This document shows, one piece after another, positions 1-11,876 of a DNA stretch of 31,945 bases. Origin of the DNA: Butyriboletus loyo (taxonomy: Eukaryota > Basidiomycota > Agaricomycetes > Boletales > Boletaceae); assembly GCA_038093515.1 (NCBI GenBank), contig JBBPSI010000266.1, forward strand, positions 1-31,945, in the 5' to 3' direction. Below the pieces are notes generated by a model. The model was not told where the DNA came from. It did not search any database and was given only the letters and a program-made list of their open reading frames with translations. Both the position numbers and the translations under genes were made by a program. Numbering within the stretch: position 1 is the stretch's first letter; every line of letters begins with the position of its first letter.

Positions 1-3000
1 GTTCAGAAGTGTTTCAAATGTTTCGATGTTGGGAAGCGGTGCGGAGAACTCCTAATCACTACATCTCCTATCAGCTCTCCCCAACATGGACCAGTGCTAC
101 AATTGTTTGTTGCATTGCCTAGCTGTGGCTTATCATTTTTCGTCAATGAGGAGGGAGAACTGGAGTCACGTAACTTCAAGGATATGGTTTACGACGAGAA
201 TCAATGTGTTGGGACTCTGTTCGGTTTAGAGAACCTCCTTGTTGTCCGGCAGAAGGCCCACCTTCCAGAGGAACTTATCCCCAGACGTGTCCTCATACCG
301 AACGGCATTCCCAAGGGTCATTATGATGATCGGGTCAGGGTCAGGGATGTGGTCGAGGAACTATTCTACCAAACCTACAACGTGGATACCGAACTGGGTT
401 GCTTGATGGGGAATGGCAGCTTGACAGGCATGGGGCATCTTGCCCGTTTACACGGTGTGACTAGCTCCCTTAGGCCTGATCCACTGACAGGAAAAACAGG
501 TGCTCAAGCAACACTTTGTCTCTTGCAGTCGGCTGGGTGTCGGTCCATCATGAAGCTCAAAGCTCTCAATGACATCCATGATGCTGGGGTTTCAACCAGG
601 TATCCTCAAATTGACATTGCATGGAAGGAAATCAGAGAAAGGTATTACTGGAGAACCTCGCTGGATCGCTACCAGGACGAAATTAGTTCTGATGACAGGT
701 CCGCTGCGCAGCGAGCTACGTACCTATTTCCATGGCACAATGCTGGATTACCCAGTGTTCCCCACCCAATCTCACCTCCACGACATATATCCCATGAACG
801 TATTTCGTGGAGGATCACGCTCGATTGGCTCCTTGCAGACCGACCAGCCCCAGAACTACCCCCCCATAGCACTTTTCCTTACCACACTCGCCATGCATCA
901 CCGGAGGGCATTTCCGAATTCAATGACTTGCTCTCTCTTCTGAAGAATAAATTCAATCCCTCATTTCAACACGAATATGTCACTTGTCTCGACGCTAGTG
1001 CACAACGTGTTCGTGAGGAATTTCGAACGACTCGTGGAATGGTGGGGGAGAATCGCATCACGGTACTTAAGAAATATTATGCGCAGTGCAGAGACAACTA
1101 TCTGGGCGCTCTGGATATTCTCAAGAAAGCCTTGGGTCCAACGACCGATCCGCATGAGCAAGCACTCGATCGATTTGGTCAATGGCCGCCGATCACTGCA
1201 GATGTCCTCTTGCGATATCTAGCAGCTGCCTCACAGATCGTTGTCCATTCACGTTGGAAAAAATGTTTGGTATCGCTGGCTTTACTGCTTTTGGACGTCC
1301 AGCGTGCCAGGAGATTGCTCCGATTTGCTCTGGACGGTCTCGAAGAAGAGTTTGCAAAGGAATTAGAGAATGAGGGATGCGATGGGTGGAAAGCTGAAGA
1401 CTACCCAGAATGGTTGTTGATCCAGGTGCGTTTCTGGTGTCCGAGCCGTTGTGTCTACTGACATTGCTGTTTGCTTGTGTCAGATTCAAGGAAACTTTCT
1501 CATTCGTCGTATTCAGGCGGAAATCGCAATGGAGATGATGTCGCCCAGATCGGAAGGAAACACTGTCATGCAGGTCAACATGGGCGAAGGGAAATCATCC
1601 GTGATCATCCCCATCGTTGCTGCCGCACTTGCTGATGGGAATCAACTTGTTCGCGTGATTGTCCCAAAAGCGTTGACAGTCCAGATGTATGAATTACTGG
1701 TTTCTCGCCTTGGCGGGCTCACAGACAGCCCAATATACCACCTGCCCTTCTCGCGCACCCACGAACACAACCAACGTGAATAACCTTCAAATCGATGGTT
1801 TGCAAAAGGTCATGTCTCAATGCATGGCCGAGCGTGGGATTTTACTTGTCCAGCCAGAGCATGCCGTGTCACTCAAGTTGATGGGCGTGGAGCAGCAGAT
1901 TCGTAAATGCGACTTTGCGATCGACACGTTATCGAAACTCCAAAAATTGATCCACAAGTACATCTCGGTGAGCATGGATAATTCCATGCATCATTTTTGA
2001 TCGAACTGACTGCTGTACCCCAGCTTCCAGCAGATAGCCTTGTAGGCAAGTTGTTTCGAGTGCTGAGCCAGTCGCCAACCCAATCGAGCAAAAAGGATGC
2101 CTCCCATGCCAACCACCGTGACAAGCAGAGTTGGGATACTTACGACGATTCGGACAATGCATCCAAGTGGCTGAGCCTTCAGAAATGGATTCATTCCAAC
2201 GTTCGAGACATCCTGGACGAGAGCGACGACATCCTTCATTCCCGATTCCAACTCATCTACACGATCGGCCTCCAGCAGCACATGGATGGGTACCCTGACC
2301 GATGGACGATTACTCAACAGGTCCTCCGGCTCGTGAAGGAGTGCGCTCATACCCTTTCAAGGGATCACGCCAACCGCATTGAGTGTCGGTATGACTCACC
2401 AGGATCGTTTCCACACATTCACATTGCGGGAAGCCCCGAGGCTGGTCAACATCTAATATCATTGATTGTGAAAGGCACGATGGATGGACGGCTTCCCAAT
2501 TTCAACTTTCAACACCTCCCCCAAGCATTCCGCGAAGCGATTCGGAGTTTCATATCGGACGAGGACGTCCTTCCCGAAACAGTCAATGTTGTAGAGGAGT
2601 ACGCTGAGCATTCTCACAAGAGTTATCTGTGGAGTGGCCTACTACTTCTCCGTGGTCTCCTAGCCTCCAACATCCTGTTGTTTGCTCTTGCGGAGCGGAG
2701 ATGGCGTGTTGACTATGGCCTTGTCGCACCCGGTAAATACATCAACCCTCCTACAATGCTTGCTGTTCCGTATCGAGCCAAAGATTTGCCGGCACCCAAC
2801 ACCCAGTTCGGCCATCCAGACATCACCATCATTCTCACATGCCTATCTTACTATTATACCGGCCTCAGTGAGAAGCAGCTCAGAACTTCATTCGAAATAC
2901 TACTCGACCAGGAAGACCCATCCACAGAGTATGCACTTTGGGTGAAAGAGTATGATGGCGAGTTGGTGCCCGACTCACTTCCGAAACTCGACGGGATGAA

Positions 3001-5118
3001 TCTTAAGTCATCGGAGCAATGGGACAAGCTGACATTCCCGGTCTTCACTCGGAATCATGCGGCCATAGATTTCTACCTCATGCAAGTGGTGTTCCCGAAG
3101 GAAGCGAAAGAATTTTCTTGGAAACTCTCCGCGTCTAGCTGGGATTTGGCGGAGAAGCGGGAAAAGGTTATGTCCGGTGAGTGATCCTGAGGTTTATTCG
3201 ATGCTGTTCAGTTCGGTCACTGAATGAAGCATCAGGCTTTTCGGGCACCAACGATGCCCAATGGCTGTTACCCACGTCTATCGCTCAATGCGACCTCGAC
3301 CACCAGCAGGGAACCAATGCCAGGGTTCTCGCATATCTTCTCCAGCCCGAAAATGACTCTTATATGGTAACTCACAAGGGAGGCGAACGACGTACTACGC
3401 TTGAATTCCTCCAAATTGTGGTCGCGCAACAGCCCGAAATTCGTGTTTTGGTTGATGTTGGTGCACAAATACTTGATTTTTCCAATATCCAGGTGGCTAA
3501 GGCATGGCTCGACATCGCTCCCAGTGCAGCTGGTGCCGTCTATTTCAACGAGAACGATGAATTGATGATACTCACAAAAAGTGGCGCCACTCAATCATTG
3601 CTATCCTCCCCACTTTCTCAGCAGCTAGGCTGTTGTGTCGTCTATCTGGATCATGCGCACACAAGGGGTACTGACATTAAATTGCCCATCGGGACCCGAG
3701 CAGCGGTCACATTGGGTCCGAAGGTGACAAAAGATCATCTGGTGCAAGGTTCGTTCTGCACTGTGATTCAGTGGATGAATCTAACACGTTTCTGGGTTTC
3801 AGGTTGTATGCGGATGCGCAAGCTGGGTCATGGTCACTCCGTCATGTTTTTTGCGCCACTCGAGATTGATCGGAGCATCCGTGCTGTGGTCGGCAAAAAC
3901 GACCCGAACACCCGAATCGCCACCGCCGACATCTTGTGTTGGGCAGTACACGAGACGTGGACCGACATTCAGCAGCGGGCTCCTTACTGGGCACAACAAG
4001 GCATGAGTCATAAATCGAGATCCTCCGCCTGGTCGCGTTTTTGCAGTAATGAGCTCGGGCCAGATGAACTGTCGGATGCATGGCTTCAGCCACAAATCAA
4101 ATCGCTGGCCGATCTCTACGCACCCCGCGAAATTGAAAACGCGTCGCGTACTTTGTCGACGCTGGATCCCCAGATCCGCCAACGCTGCAAAGATCTTGGA
4201 GTCCTGTCACTTCCCAGCGCACAGTTTGAAGAGGAACAAGAACGGGAGGTAAACCGTGAGCGGGAGCGCGAACGAGAAGCGGAGGAACTCCCTCCCCGGG
4301 CAGAACCGGCGGAACATTACCTTCATCCAGATGTCGTCGAATTCGTGAAGACTGGCGACATTCCTCCGTTGCACATCAGCAGTGGTTTTAATCCCGTCTT
4401 CACGACTCTTGAAAAGAGTTCGGCAGCTACTCGCGATGCAGATGTCTGGAGTCCATTTATCTTGGCTACAGCGGATTTCTGCAGGACCATCAAGCCCGAG
4501 TCCACTCGAGGGACCATGGATCAATATCTTCGACCTGTCCAGTGGATTCTCTCTCGTAACAACCTGAAGGATCGGGACCAACTACTCGTTCTACTGAGCC
4601 CATTCGAGGCTGATCATTTGATGCCAGATATCAGGGCTAGCGAATATGTTCACCTTCATGTGTATGCACCACGCACATCGCAGAGAATGAAATCATCCGA
4701 CGATCTCAGACTTTACTCTATCCCTCCCCTTCCCTCCGACTGGACACCCCCTTGGGCCCTGATGGACCAGCTGAACGTGTTCGCTGGTCAGCTCTATCTC
4801 AGAGACTATGAATCGTATCTTCGGCTATGTCGTTTCCTGGATGTGCCTACGAAGGATTCGCCGAACGATACAGGAGTCCGTCGGAATTTGTTCAACATCC
4901 CTGGTAGTTTCGCAGAGGACGAAATCAGGTTTTCGGGTTCACCGCTGCCCTCCGTCTGGGCACTACTTGCCATTCGGAACAGAGGCAAACCCTTCACAGA
5001 GACACATATGGGCAAAATTCTCCGAGGGCAGCAACTAACAGAGAAAGACTTTAAGTGGCCAACGCCAGTTGTGTCTGGTCACAACCCGCCTACATCGGCA
5101 ACAAAGTCTACGTGCTGA
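1..5118 (+). CDS. Giant fungal DUF3638/DUF3645 protein, 3' part (5' end outside window)
   Basis: This is the C-terminal part (about 1,600 residues) of the very large DUF3638/DUF3645 protein family of fungi, whose cellular role is not settled. The frame is open from base 1, so the gene starts left of the window. Exons I can place: 1-1425, 1484-1967, 2024-3176, 3236-3748, 3803-5118, with GT-AG introns of 53-59 nt. A P-loop-like NMGEGKSS (1577-1600) follows the first intron. The motif HTRGTDIKLP lies at 3658-3687, and QGCMRMRKLGHG forms across the last intron. These resemble the GEGKT, GRGTD and arginine-finger motifs of SecA-type motors. A charged coiled-coil stretch rich in RE repeats lies at about 4220-4290. 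A one-base frame change near 1780 interrupts exon 2. The 3' end is uncertain: the frame stops at 5118, but another frame with a 53-nt intron (5143-5195) stays open to a stop at 5222-5224. Family assignment is confident; function is not known. Confidence 0.88.
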
Positions 5119-5224
5119 TTGATGATAAACTGCTCGTGAATGGTGAGTTTTTTTATAGTTAAATGTTGGCAGAGGCTTCATCTTCTCTTTTGCAGCCTCG
5201 CCCGTGTCCTTTCTCCCACTATGA
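5119..5224 (+). other. Possible alternative 3' terminal exons of the DUF3638 gene
   Basis: In a different frame from the main ORF, 5073-5142 reads as a protein-like segment ending NKVYVLIDDKLLVN. It is followed by a good GT-AG intron (gtgagt at 5143, tttgcag ending 5195) and a short last exon reading ASPVSFLPL before a stop at 5222-5224. I cannot find a normal-length intron that joins this to the upstream frame, so either the gene ends at 5118 or a small frame change lies just before 5073. Confidence 0.35.
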
Positions 5225-6629
5225 TTCATGTAAAGAAGTTTACAGTGTATATTCTCGTACGACACGTCATTACGTAGATAAGACACCACATGTAAGTGTC
5301 GAACAACTTGGGGGCTTTGTCGCTTCGACAGTCCCATAGGACCATAAACAATGATTCTGTAGAAATGAAAATCCTGGAGTGCCTGCGAGTCTCCGACTCT
5401 CACCCGCCAAATTCTCTCCCCGAACTTATACCCCAGGCGTTCATAAATCTCACGATGAACCGAATCAAAGGCAAGTATGCCGTCTTATGATCTCCCCGGC
5501 AGTGTCGAAGGAGTTGAGAAACCTCAGCGCCGACACAACCTTCACGGCCCATTCTGTGTCCATCTCGACGAGCGCACATCTAATTGGTGCTTCAAGTGGA
5601 TCAAGAGAGCGATGCAGCAATGCAACGATGGCCCTCACAACGCCCGTAATGTCACCGCCTACTTTCACTACTACGAATAGCATGTCAGTCAGTGATAACG
5701 CGATGGTCAGGTCGAGTCGAGTCTCGTTGTCTCATTTCAGCCTCTTGGATTTCTTGCTCGTGTTATCTTTAAAATGTGCCTTCCTCTACGTTGCGCCTTC
5801 GGTTCGGCTTGTCCTTAGCTGAGCCACAGGGGAGCTTATAGGTAGGAGCATGTCTGATACCTCTCACCCTGCCGGCTGTCCCACTTATAAGGGAGTCGAA
5901 ATAGCGTAGTCTAGGTGCACTCGGTATTGCAGGGACCGGCGATGTCCAATCTTCTGCTGAAACTGGCGAAACTGTTCCTTGGTGTTCTACCCAAGGCGTC
6001 GATGTTTATTCCATCTAGGGAAGCGCGGGATACGTCTTCCCAGCAGGGTGACTTTCATTCTTTCCAACCATCATACAGAACGTTGTCTCAATCATCACCG
6101 TTGTCGGGGACATCGTGTCCAAATATTCATCCGAGGGAACAGACCACCGTACGTTTGGCTTGAATATCGTGGGCAGGCCCCATATTGAACCGGCAATAGG
6201 CGGAAAAAGTGATTATACTCACTGGTTGTGCGCGATGGATGCCCGTTGTGCGGTGGGGTAGTGTTGACAAGACAGAAAGCATTGAAGTCGCGCCCGGTGC
6301 CGGGAAAAAGATACTCGCGTATGATGACAGATGTGATTCTTTTTTCCCCCTCCTGCTGGACTCAGGTACTTGTGATGCTGACTGTTGTTCCAGATCTCTG
6401 GATCTTCATGACATTGAAAGATTCCCACAAGTTTGTTCATGCGTACCGCTGTCAGCCTCTTAATTTTGTTCCAGGGAAAACACTTGTGCTATGACAAATG
6501 AGACAGCATGTCTTTCATAACCAAGACCAGGCCGATTCTAAATAGATCCAGTCAGAAATGCATTTGGGCCAGCCACCATAGCAATCGGCTGGTCAGCCGT
6601 TCCTGAGCAGACGGTCAGCCTCGCATCCG
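5225..6629. other. Gene-poor, probably decayed coding sequence
   Basis: No intact gene is seen. Short open frames occur on both strands. One at 5465-5683 on the minus strand reads like a soluble helical protein (ITGVVRAIVALLHRS). One on the plus strand, about 6075-6259, reads NVVSIITVVGDIV and then FGLNIVGRPHIEPAIGGKS before a stop. About 5910-6055 in a nearby frame contains GDVQSSAETGETVPW with stops between segments. None matches a family I can name. The pattern is what a degenerate multi-exon gene would leave. Confidence 0.4.
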
Positions 6630-6989
6630 ATGGGTATAAAAACCACTCGTACTCGGACATGCAAAGGCAGCTTTTTCGTCGTTCTATTCCATGGTCATCT
6701 TCTTGTTTCCAATTCCCAGATCAAAGACAGGAATCGCCAATGCCATCATAACCTCCAAGGACGGGCGTACGCTGTTCCCCGTGATGCCTTGGAGGTATTC
6801 ATTCATGGTTCTAACCTAGAACCCGAGACGATGGCGAGGTCCGAACCGTTCGTGGTAACCAGTGTTGCCATGGAACGGTACACTCCAGCAATCCAAGCCC
6901 ATGTTTTCGAAACACTGACAAAATGCTGCTTCATGGTGACACAGCAGCATCGCTCGTCACTTACCTTCGTAGCTTATTTCGAAAGGCTA

Positions 6990-7083
6990 CGTTCTGGGCT
7001 CAAAGGTCTTCCATTACTAGGGAATATCTTCCAAATCACCAACAACCGATGGACGATATTCACAGGCATCGCCCATTTTATGG
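6990..7083 (+). pseudogene. Cytochrome P450 N-terminal relic
   Basis: Within a 178-codon open frame (6630-7166) this stretch reads SGLKGLPLLGNIFQI followed by WTIFTGIAHFMG. It matches the proline-rich hinge of fungal microsomal P450s (typical pattern PGPKGLPLLGN, then a tryptophan and a TEWA..YG segment). The canonical prolines are partly lost (SGL in place of PGP). No membrane anchor is recognisable before it, and no I-helix, ExxR or heme-cysteine motif after it in any frame nearby. I read it as the remnant of a P450 gene, plausibly once a partner of the terpene synthase 1.7 kb downstream. The rest of the 178-codon frame has no recognisable content. Confidence 0.5.
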
Positions 7084-7166
7084 GGCTTCGTTACACCAAC
7101 TCCAAAACACAAGCGCGTCGTTTTGAATCAAGTTCTGTTCGCGACCTAGAAAATTTTGAGTGCTAA

Positions 7167-8700
7167 AGCGTTGTGAGCGTCCAATCTCTCTCAGTACTCG
7201 TGTTCGTTATACACGAACCCAGCAATGTGTTGGCTGACGCAATGAGCAAATCCAGAAGAGCTAATCACCATCGATTTCCAAAGTTCCATCAGAAGGACAC
7301 GCCTCGACCAACTGGTACTATACCGATTGTCATCGATGTACTAACTACTTTATTCTATCTGGTGAGTCAGACCATGCCAGGCAGAATCCAAAACAAGGTA
7401 TATCGACCACTTCAACTTTGGCATCTGAAGGTGTTTCACCCTGACACTTTTATCCGGAATCAGGCTTTCAGGTACATTATATATGCCACTCTTTGTCCAA
7501 TCCCCTATGGTGCTCGCAGCAGTGAGCTGGCAGTGGTGAGAGTACGTACCTGTACGTCCATGCCGGTTGTAAGTTATTTGTGGGGCCCATCAGCCAGGAT
7601 GGGGACACGCTCGATGGATGTGGCCGAGATGTTGGACATGCAATAAAATATGATGGGAGTGGAGCAGTCCTCTCTCATCATGGGCTCAATATGGAGCTCC
7701 ATGACATGGTTCCTGAAATATGGTCTCACTGATGGCAAACCATAGACACGATAATGAGTGATCGAACTTCGAGATCTTATGACTGACTATCGTAGATTTT
7801 TTGGGCTAGCGGTTAGACTTGGGGCGGGCCATAGAAGACTCCTCCCCACTTTGTTGTCACGTTGATTTATAAAAAAACAGCGTCAGTAGTCGCGGCCACG
7901 GTCTGGAACTTTCAACTTCCTGTGCGCTGCCACTAAAGTCAGTGACCCTGGGCACTGTTTGTGATCAAGAGGGCTGTGACATGGTGCGTGCAAACTCGCT
8001 CATGAAAGCAGTTCTCCGCGTTGGATTTGGGGCGTAAATGATCACTTCAGCTGACTCAGGCACGATATACTTTGCATTTTTGGTGGCGTTGCGTTTTTCG
8101 TCCAGACCATATGAACCTCTGCGCGATTTAATTTGAACGCCGTGAACCGATCAGATCGGGAAGTAGACCATACCCAGTATTAGCTAGAAGGGTCTATTTA
8201 GTTGCTCCCTTCACGTAACGTCGGAATCTCAAGTAAAAGTCAGTCGAAAAAGAGTGGTTTCAGACAGTCCAAGACAAATGGACAGCCGCCGTTTTTGATC
8301 AGAGTTACTGTGAACCCGGAGGGAAGACTTACAGGGACACCAACTTCTCCCGACAGATCTCTCTGGAATGATGGTTCCCCAAGGAGGAACTATAGCATGG
8401 CTACCGAAAGAACCATAGATGGTCGTGTCGCAGATTCCGGGCTGCGTGAGATACATTTCATCCCATATGCTCGAAAATCGGCGTGTAACTGCCCCAGCTT
8501 ACAGTCCTGAATTCGCTCCGCAGTAGGGAATTTCCAGAGGGTTTCCACTCGCGTCCACAGGGTTTCATGAACCAAAACGAGAAAATACGAGACATTGCTG
8601 TGTGAGAGGAAATTGGACGAGACATCGTGTCTTGGGAATACACGATGCATTAAGTTGATACTGCACTTATCGGTTTCTCTTCAAGACGCCTGAAAGTGAT
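7167..8700. other. Intergenic, no convincing gene
   Basis: A 157-codon open frame on the plus strand (7173-7646) has no recognisable motif, and composition alone does not mark it as coding. From 7650 to 8700 frames are short on both strands. A minus-strand segment at 8390-8650 contains VLVHETLW, which faintly recalls a P450 K-helix but lacks the arginine of ExxR at the right spacing. I see no RNA gene or repeat here. Confidence 0.4.
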
Positions 8701-8726
8701 TCTGAATATAAGACCAGCAGCTATGC

Positions 8727-10182
8727 ATGATCAAAACAAATCTCTACCTCGCCAGCATGGAGACATACACTCTGCTCTCTCTCGGTGCATTCATATGCTT
8801 AATCATTCATCTCGCCTCCTATGGTATCTCTGCTCTGGTCACCAGAAGGCGGAAGAGTATTGCCAATGGCTTCGTTGCAGAGAAGGAATCCGCCATCGAG
8901 AAAACTGACAATGGATGTGGTAAACATACCAAGGTCTTCATCCCGAACATGCTTGCAAGATGGCCGTGGCCTCGTCGTATCAACCCGTACTATGCCGAAG
9001 TGAAGAAGGAATCTGCTGCTTGGACTGCGAGCTTCGGTGCCTTCAGCCCCAAAGCACAACACGCCTTCGATCGCTGCGATTTCAGTAAGCCGTCTCGTCC
9101 TCATGTTCTCATCTGTGTACTCACCTTGTTTGGTAGATCGCCTTGCTTGCTTGGCTTATCCAATAGCAAGGAAGGGTAAGTGACCACGCGTCAGTTAGTC
9201 CAAGGGTTTCTGAACCATACAATCAGAGCACGCTAGAGCTGGCTGCGATCTAATGAATTTATTCTTCGTTATCGACGAATATTCGGATGTGACTGAGCCT
9301 TCCGAGGTCCGAAAGCAGAAGGATGTCATAATGGACGCCCTCCGAAACCCGCATAAACCACGACCAAAAGGGGAATGGATCGGCGGACAGGTGGCTCGTC
9401 AGTGAGTGCTTTACTAGTTCCAGTGGGATTTCTGGAAACGACACCTGTTCAACCGCAGATTCTGGGAACGTACGATACAGAATGCAGGCAAGCAATCGCA
9501 GAAGAGGTTCATCAAGACGTTTGATGAATATCTCGAGGCTGTCGTGCAACAGGCCATCGACAGGAACGAGCACCGCATTCGCGATGTCAAGAGTTACATT
9601 GAAGTCCGACGAGACACGGTTGGGGTGAAGCCTTCGTTTGCCCTGCTAGAGCAGGCTCTTGACATGCCTGATGAAGTAGTTTCGCACCCGGCGATTCAGG
9701 AGATGAGTTTGGCATCCATCGATATGATCGCCGTCAGTAACGTCAGTAATATTCGTGCGCAAAGCGCACACGAGACTCACGTGATCACTATGAAGGACAT
9801 TGTCTCCTACAATCTGGAGCAATCCCGTGGAGACGACAGTCACAACATTATAACGATCGTGATGAACGAGTTCGATACAGATGCAAACGGGGCAATGCTA
9901 TGGGTGCAAGACTTCCACACAGAACTGGAGAAAAAGTTCCATGCTGCGATGGCGGCGCTCCCTGAGTGGGAAGAACCGTTGAATTCGCAGGTGAAGGAAT
10001 ATTGCGATGGCTTAGGACACTGGGTACGGGCCAACGATGACTGGAGCTTTGAAAGCGAGAGATATTTCGGAAATAGAGGTCTGGAGATCAAGGAGAAGAG
10101 GTGGATATCCCTCATGCCGAAGGAGCAGAAGAATGGCGCAGCAGAAATTGGGCCCGTGTTGATCGACAGTTCCGTGTTGTAG
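8727..10182 (+). CDS. Sesquiterpene synthase (basidiomycete trichodiene/protoilludene synthase-like), complete
   Basis: A class I terpene cyclase that should ionise farnesyl diphosphate and cyclise it. Exons: 8727-9084, 9137-9175, 9227-9401, 9459-9741, 9796-10182; introns 51-57 nt, all GT-AG; product 413 aa from the first ATG or 403 from the ATG at 8757. Motifs, numbered from 8727: the aspartate-rich VIDEYSDV (D149, E150, D153); the NSE triad in NDIVSYNLE (N285, S289, E293), formed across the last intron; the RY pair R374-Y375 in FESERYFG. The typical family start (F-IP...WPWPR) appears at about residue 71. Ahead of it is an extension with a hydrophobic helix ([14 protein letters not shown]) followed by TRRRK, like a P450 membrane anchor and unusual for soluble cyclases. 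An alternative 57-nt intron (8824-8880) would remove part of this extension. No frameshift or stop is seen, so the gene looks functional. The product is not predictable from sequence alone. Confidence 0.92.
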
Positions 10183-10929
10183 ATGCAGTTCGGGCTCGGG
10201 TACGTTCCACGAGTTTTGTAGAACCTACTAGGTTTTGTTTGCTGGTCCCAGTGCTGGATGATAACTGCATGAGTCGAACCCCCGTGGGAGAGCGACTGAC
10301 AGAAACCTCTTCCTGATAGGTCGCGTTCACTGGCACGTGACTTAGCTCCTTTTCCAGCGGTCCAACCAAAGAGGAGAGCGACGTTTCCTACGGGTTCGGA
10401 CGGCGAGTCCGTGTTGAACGTCATGTCGCCAACAACTTGCAATATCTATGATGTTATGGGGCATGAACATCGAACGCACAACTGAAGAGAAGGGAGAAGT
10501 GTTGCAGATGGACGTCGACAGGTGCCTCGAGGAGGGTATGTGTCCGGAATCTCGAACTGAACCACCGCATCCTCAAGTGGCTGTGCGCACCCGTCATAAG
10601 AAGATTGACAACTTGTTTGCACGAGGCTCGTTTGGAAAGAAGTGAAACAGTCTTAGACTAAGATACATGAATCTGTACGGAGGGGTTTTGGTTTCTTCTA
10701 ACAACTTGGACGGGAGTTTTAAAATTTTGCTGCGGGTCGGAATTTTTTGTTCAAGTGCTGTCCACGGTGCATTCCGATCGTAGCCGAGGGCGGGATATGT
10801 ATGGTGACCATCAACGTTTAAGCAACCCCAGCATGCTGCGTTGCATCGTGTCGACATGTGGCCGACCGCGTAGTTCCAAGTCTCTCACCAAATATGCTAA
10901 ATATGCAGGCACGACATCCAACGTCGTCA
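10183..10929 (+). other. Region after terpene synthase with short unresolved ORFs
   Basis: A plus-strand frame from about 10318 reads SLARDLAPFPAVQPKRRATF and ends at about 10485. A second frame (10448-10645, 65 codons) ends in a basic tail, RHKKIDNLFARGSFGKK. The two could be pieces of one decayed or spliced small gene, but no family is recognised. The sequence from 10650 to the repeat boundary at about 10930 shows nothing further. Confidence 0.25.
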
Positions 10930-11568
10930 ACCGGTATGGATTCCACCCATGGCGTAAAATTGTAAATGCGAGAACGAGGTCTGTGCTGGTACGAGACCAG
11001 GGCATTCAGACGATACCGATATGGCGGAGATTGAGCAAAGGAAATCGAGGAATCAAATCTCACTGACTTGAATGATACGCTGTCGAGACCATGCCCAAGC
11101 TGAGCATACGGTAGGTTTATGCTCGAAAGGAGATTCGGCGTCTATGGAACATTATTTTGGTGAGCTTATACTTGCAGATCAAGAAATCTGCGACGCACCT
11201 CGGAGGACATTGCTTCATTGTTCGGCCTCGTCAGAGATCTTTCCGTACGGCGCACATAAGGAATGCGATGTGGAGGGAGTGCACGAGTGGACGTCGATGG
11301 GTTAGGTGCTGCCGACACAATTCTGCGCCGAAGCTTGAGTGTACGAGTCGCTTTTAACCGTAAGCCTCTCCACTTTCATCTGTCTTCGCGTGCATGTCCT
11401 TTATTGGTGGCGGCGCCAGCTCTACGCAACGGATCACGTCACATTCGGATAGTCAACAAGCGGAGCGGACACACCATCCTTTCCCCAGTCAGCGCGCCAG
11501 TTATCTTGGATAAGACCATTCTAACCGAGAACTCGTTCTTCTGGTACATTGTCTCCACGCGTGGGGGA

Positions 11569-11675
11569 TCACCGCTTGGTTTTGCGTACAGTGTTCTGAC
11601 GTTTGGAGTCCTGGGTAATGACCAGTGCCAACCCGACTTTATTCTGCGTCAAGGGAGACGGTTTCTTTTGCCTTT
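11569..11675 (-). other. Conserved basic C-terminal tail segment (X1 copy)
   Basis: On the minus strand this reads QKKPSPLTQNKVGLALVIT and continues to a basic end, TVRKTKR, before a TGA. The same frame and the same stop occur in X2 (20505-20611, plus) and X3 (25943-26050, minus), with mostly conservative changes. The next frame upstream, ending KAKETVSLDAE, is also kept in all three copies. This may be the end of a gene that already carried a frame change before duplication. No family recognised. Confidence 0.35.
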
Positions 11676-11876
11676 GGGGGCAGTATCTTACTCCTCTGCT
11701 CGGGTGGTTTGTGAACAGGTGCGTCTACAGGTGCAGACGGGACGTCGCTATGATCTGCAGACAAGGACGGTGGGAGCGGGTGTGGAACGTCGGGGACGGG
11801 GACTGCTCTGAAAGGTAACGAGACGCGCAACGTCCGGGCATGCGATGGCAGCACCCAGCGATGATCAACGCGAGTC

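Noticed and set aside
8390..8650. Possible P450 K-helix (VLVHETLW) on the minus strand
   Set aside because: The ExxR arginine is missing, no heme-cysteine motif follows, and the strand is opposite to the P450 relic at 6990-7083.
9840..10442. 200-codon minus-strand ORF
   Set aside because: It lies opposite the last exon of the sesquiterpene synthase, whose motifs are intact; the ORF is an antisense shadow.
11263..11811. 182-codon plus-strand ORF in X1 and its X3 counterpart (25739-26158)
   Set aside because: Kept open in two arms, but it is antisense to the conserved basic tail and proline-rich segment. The composition (many R, V, L from complementary K/E/P codons) fits a shadow.
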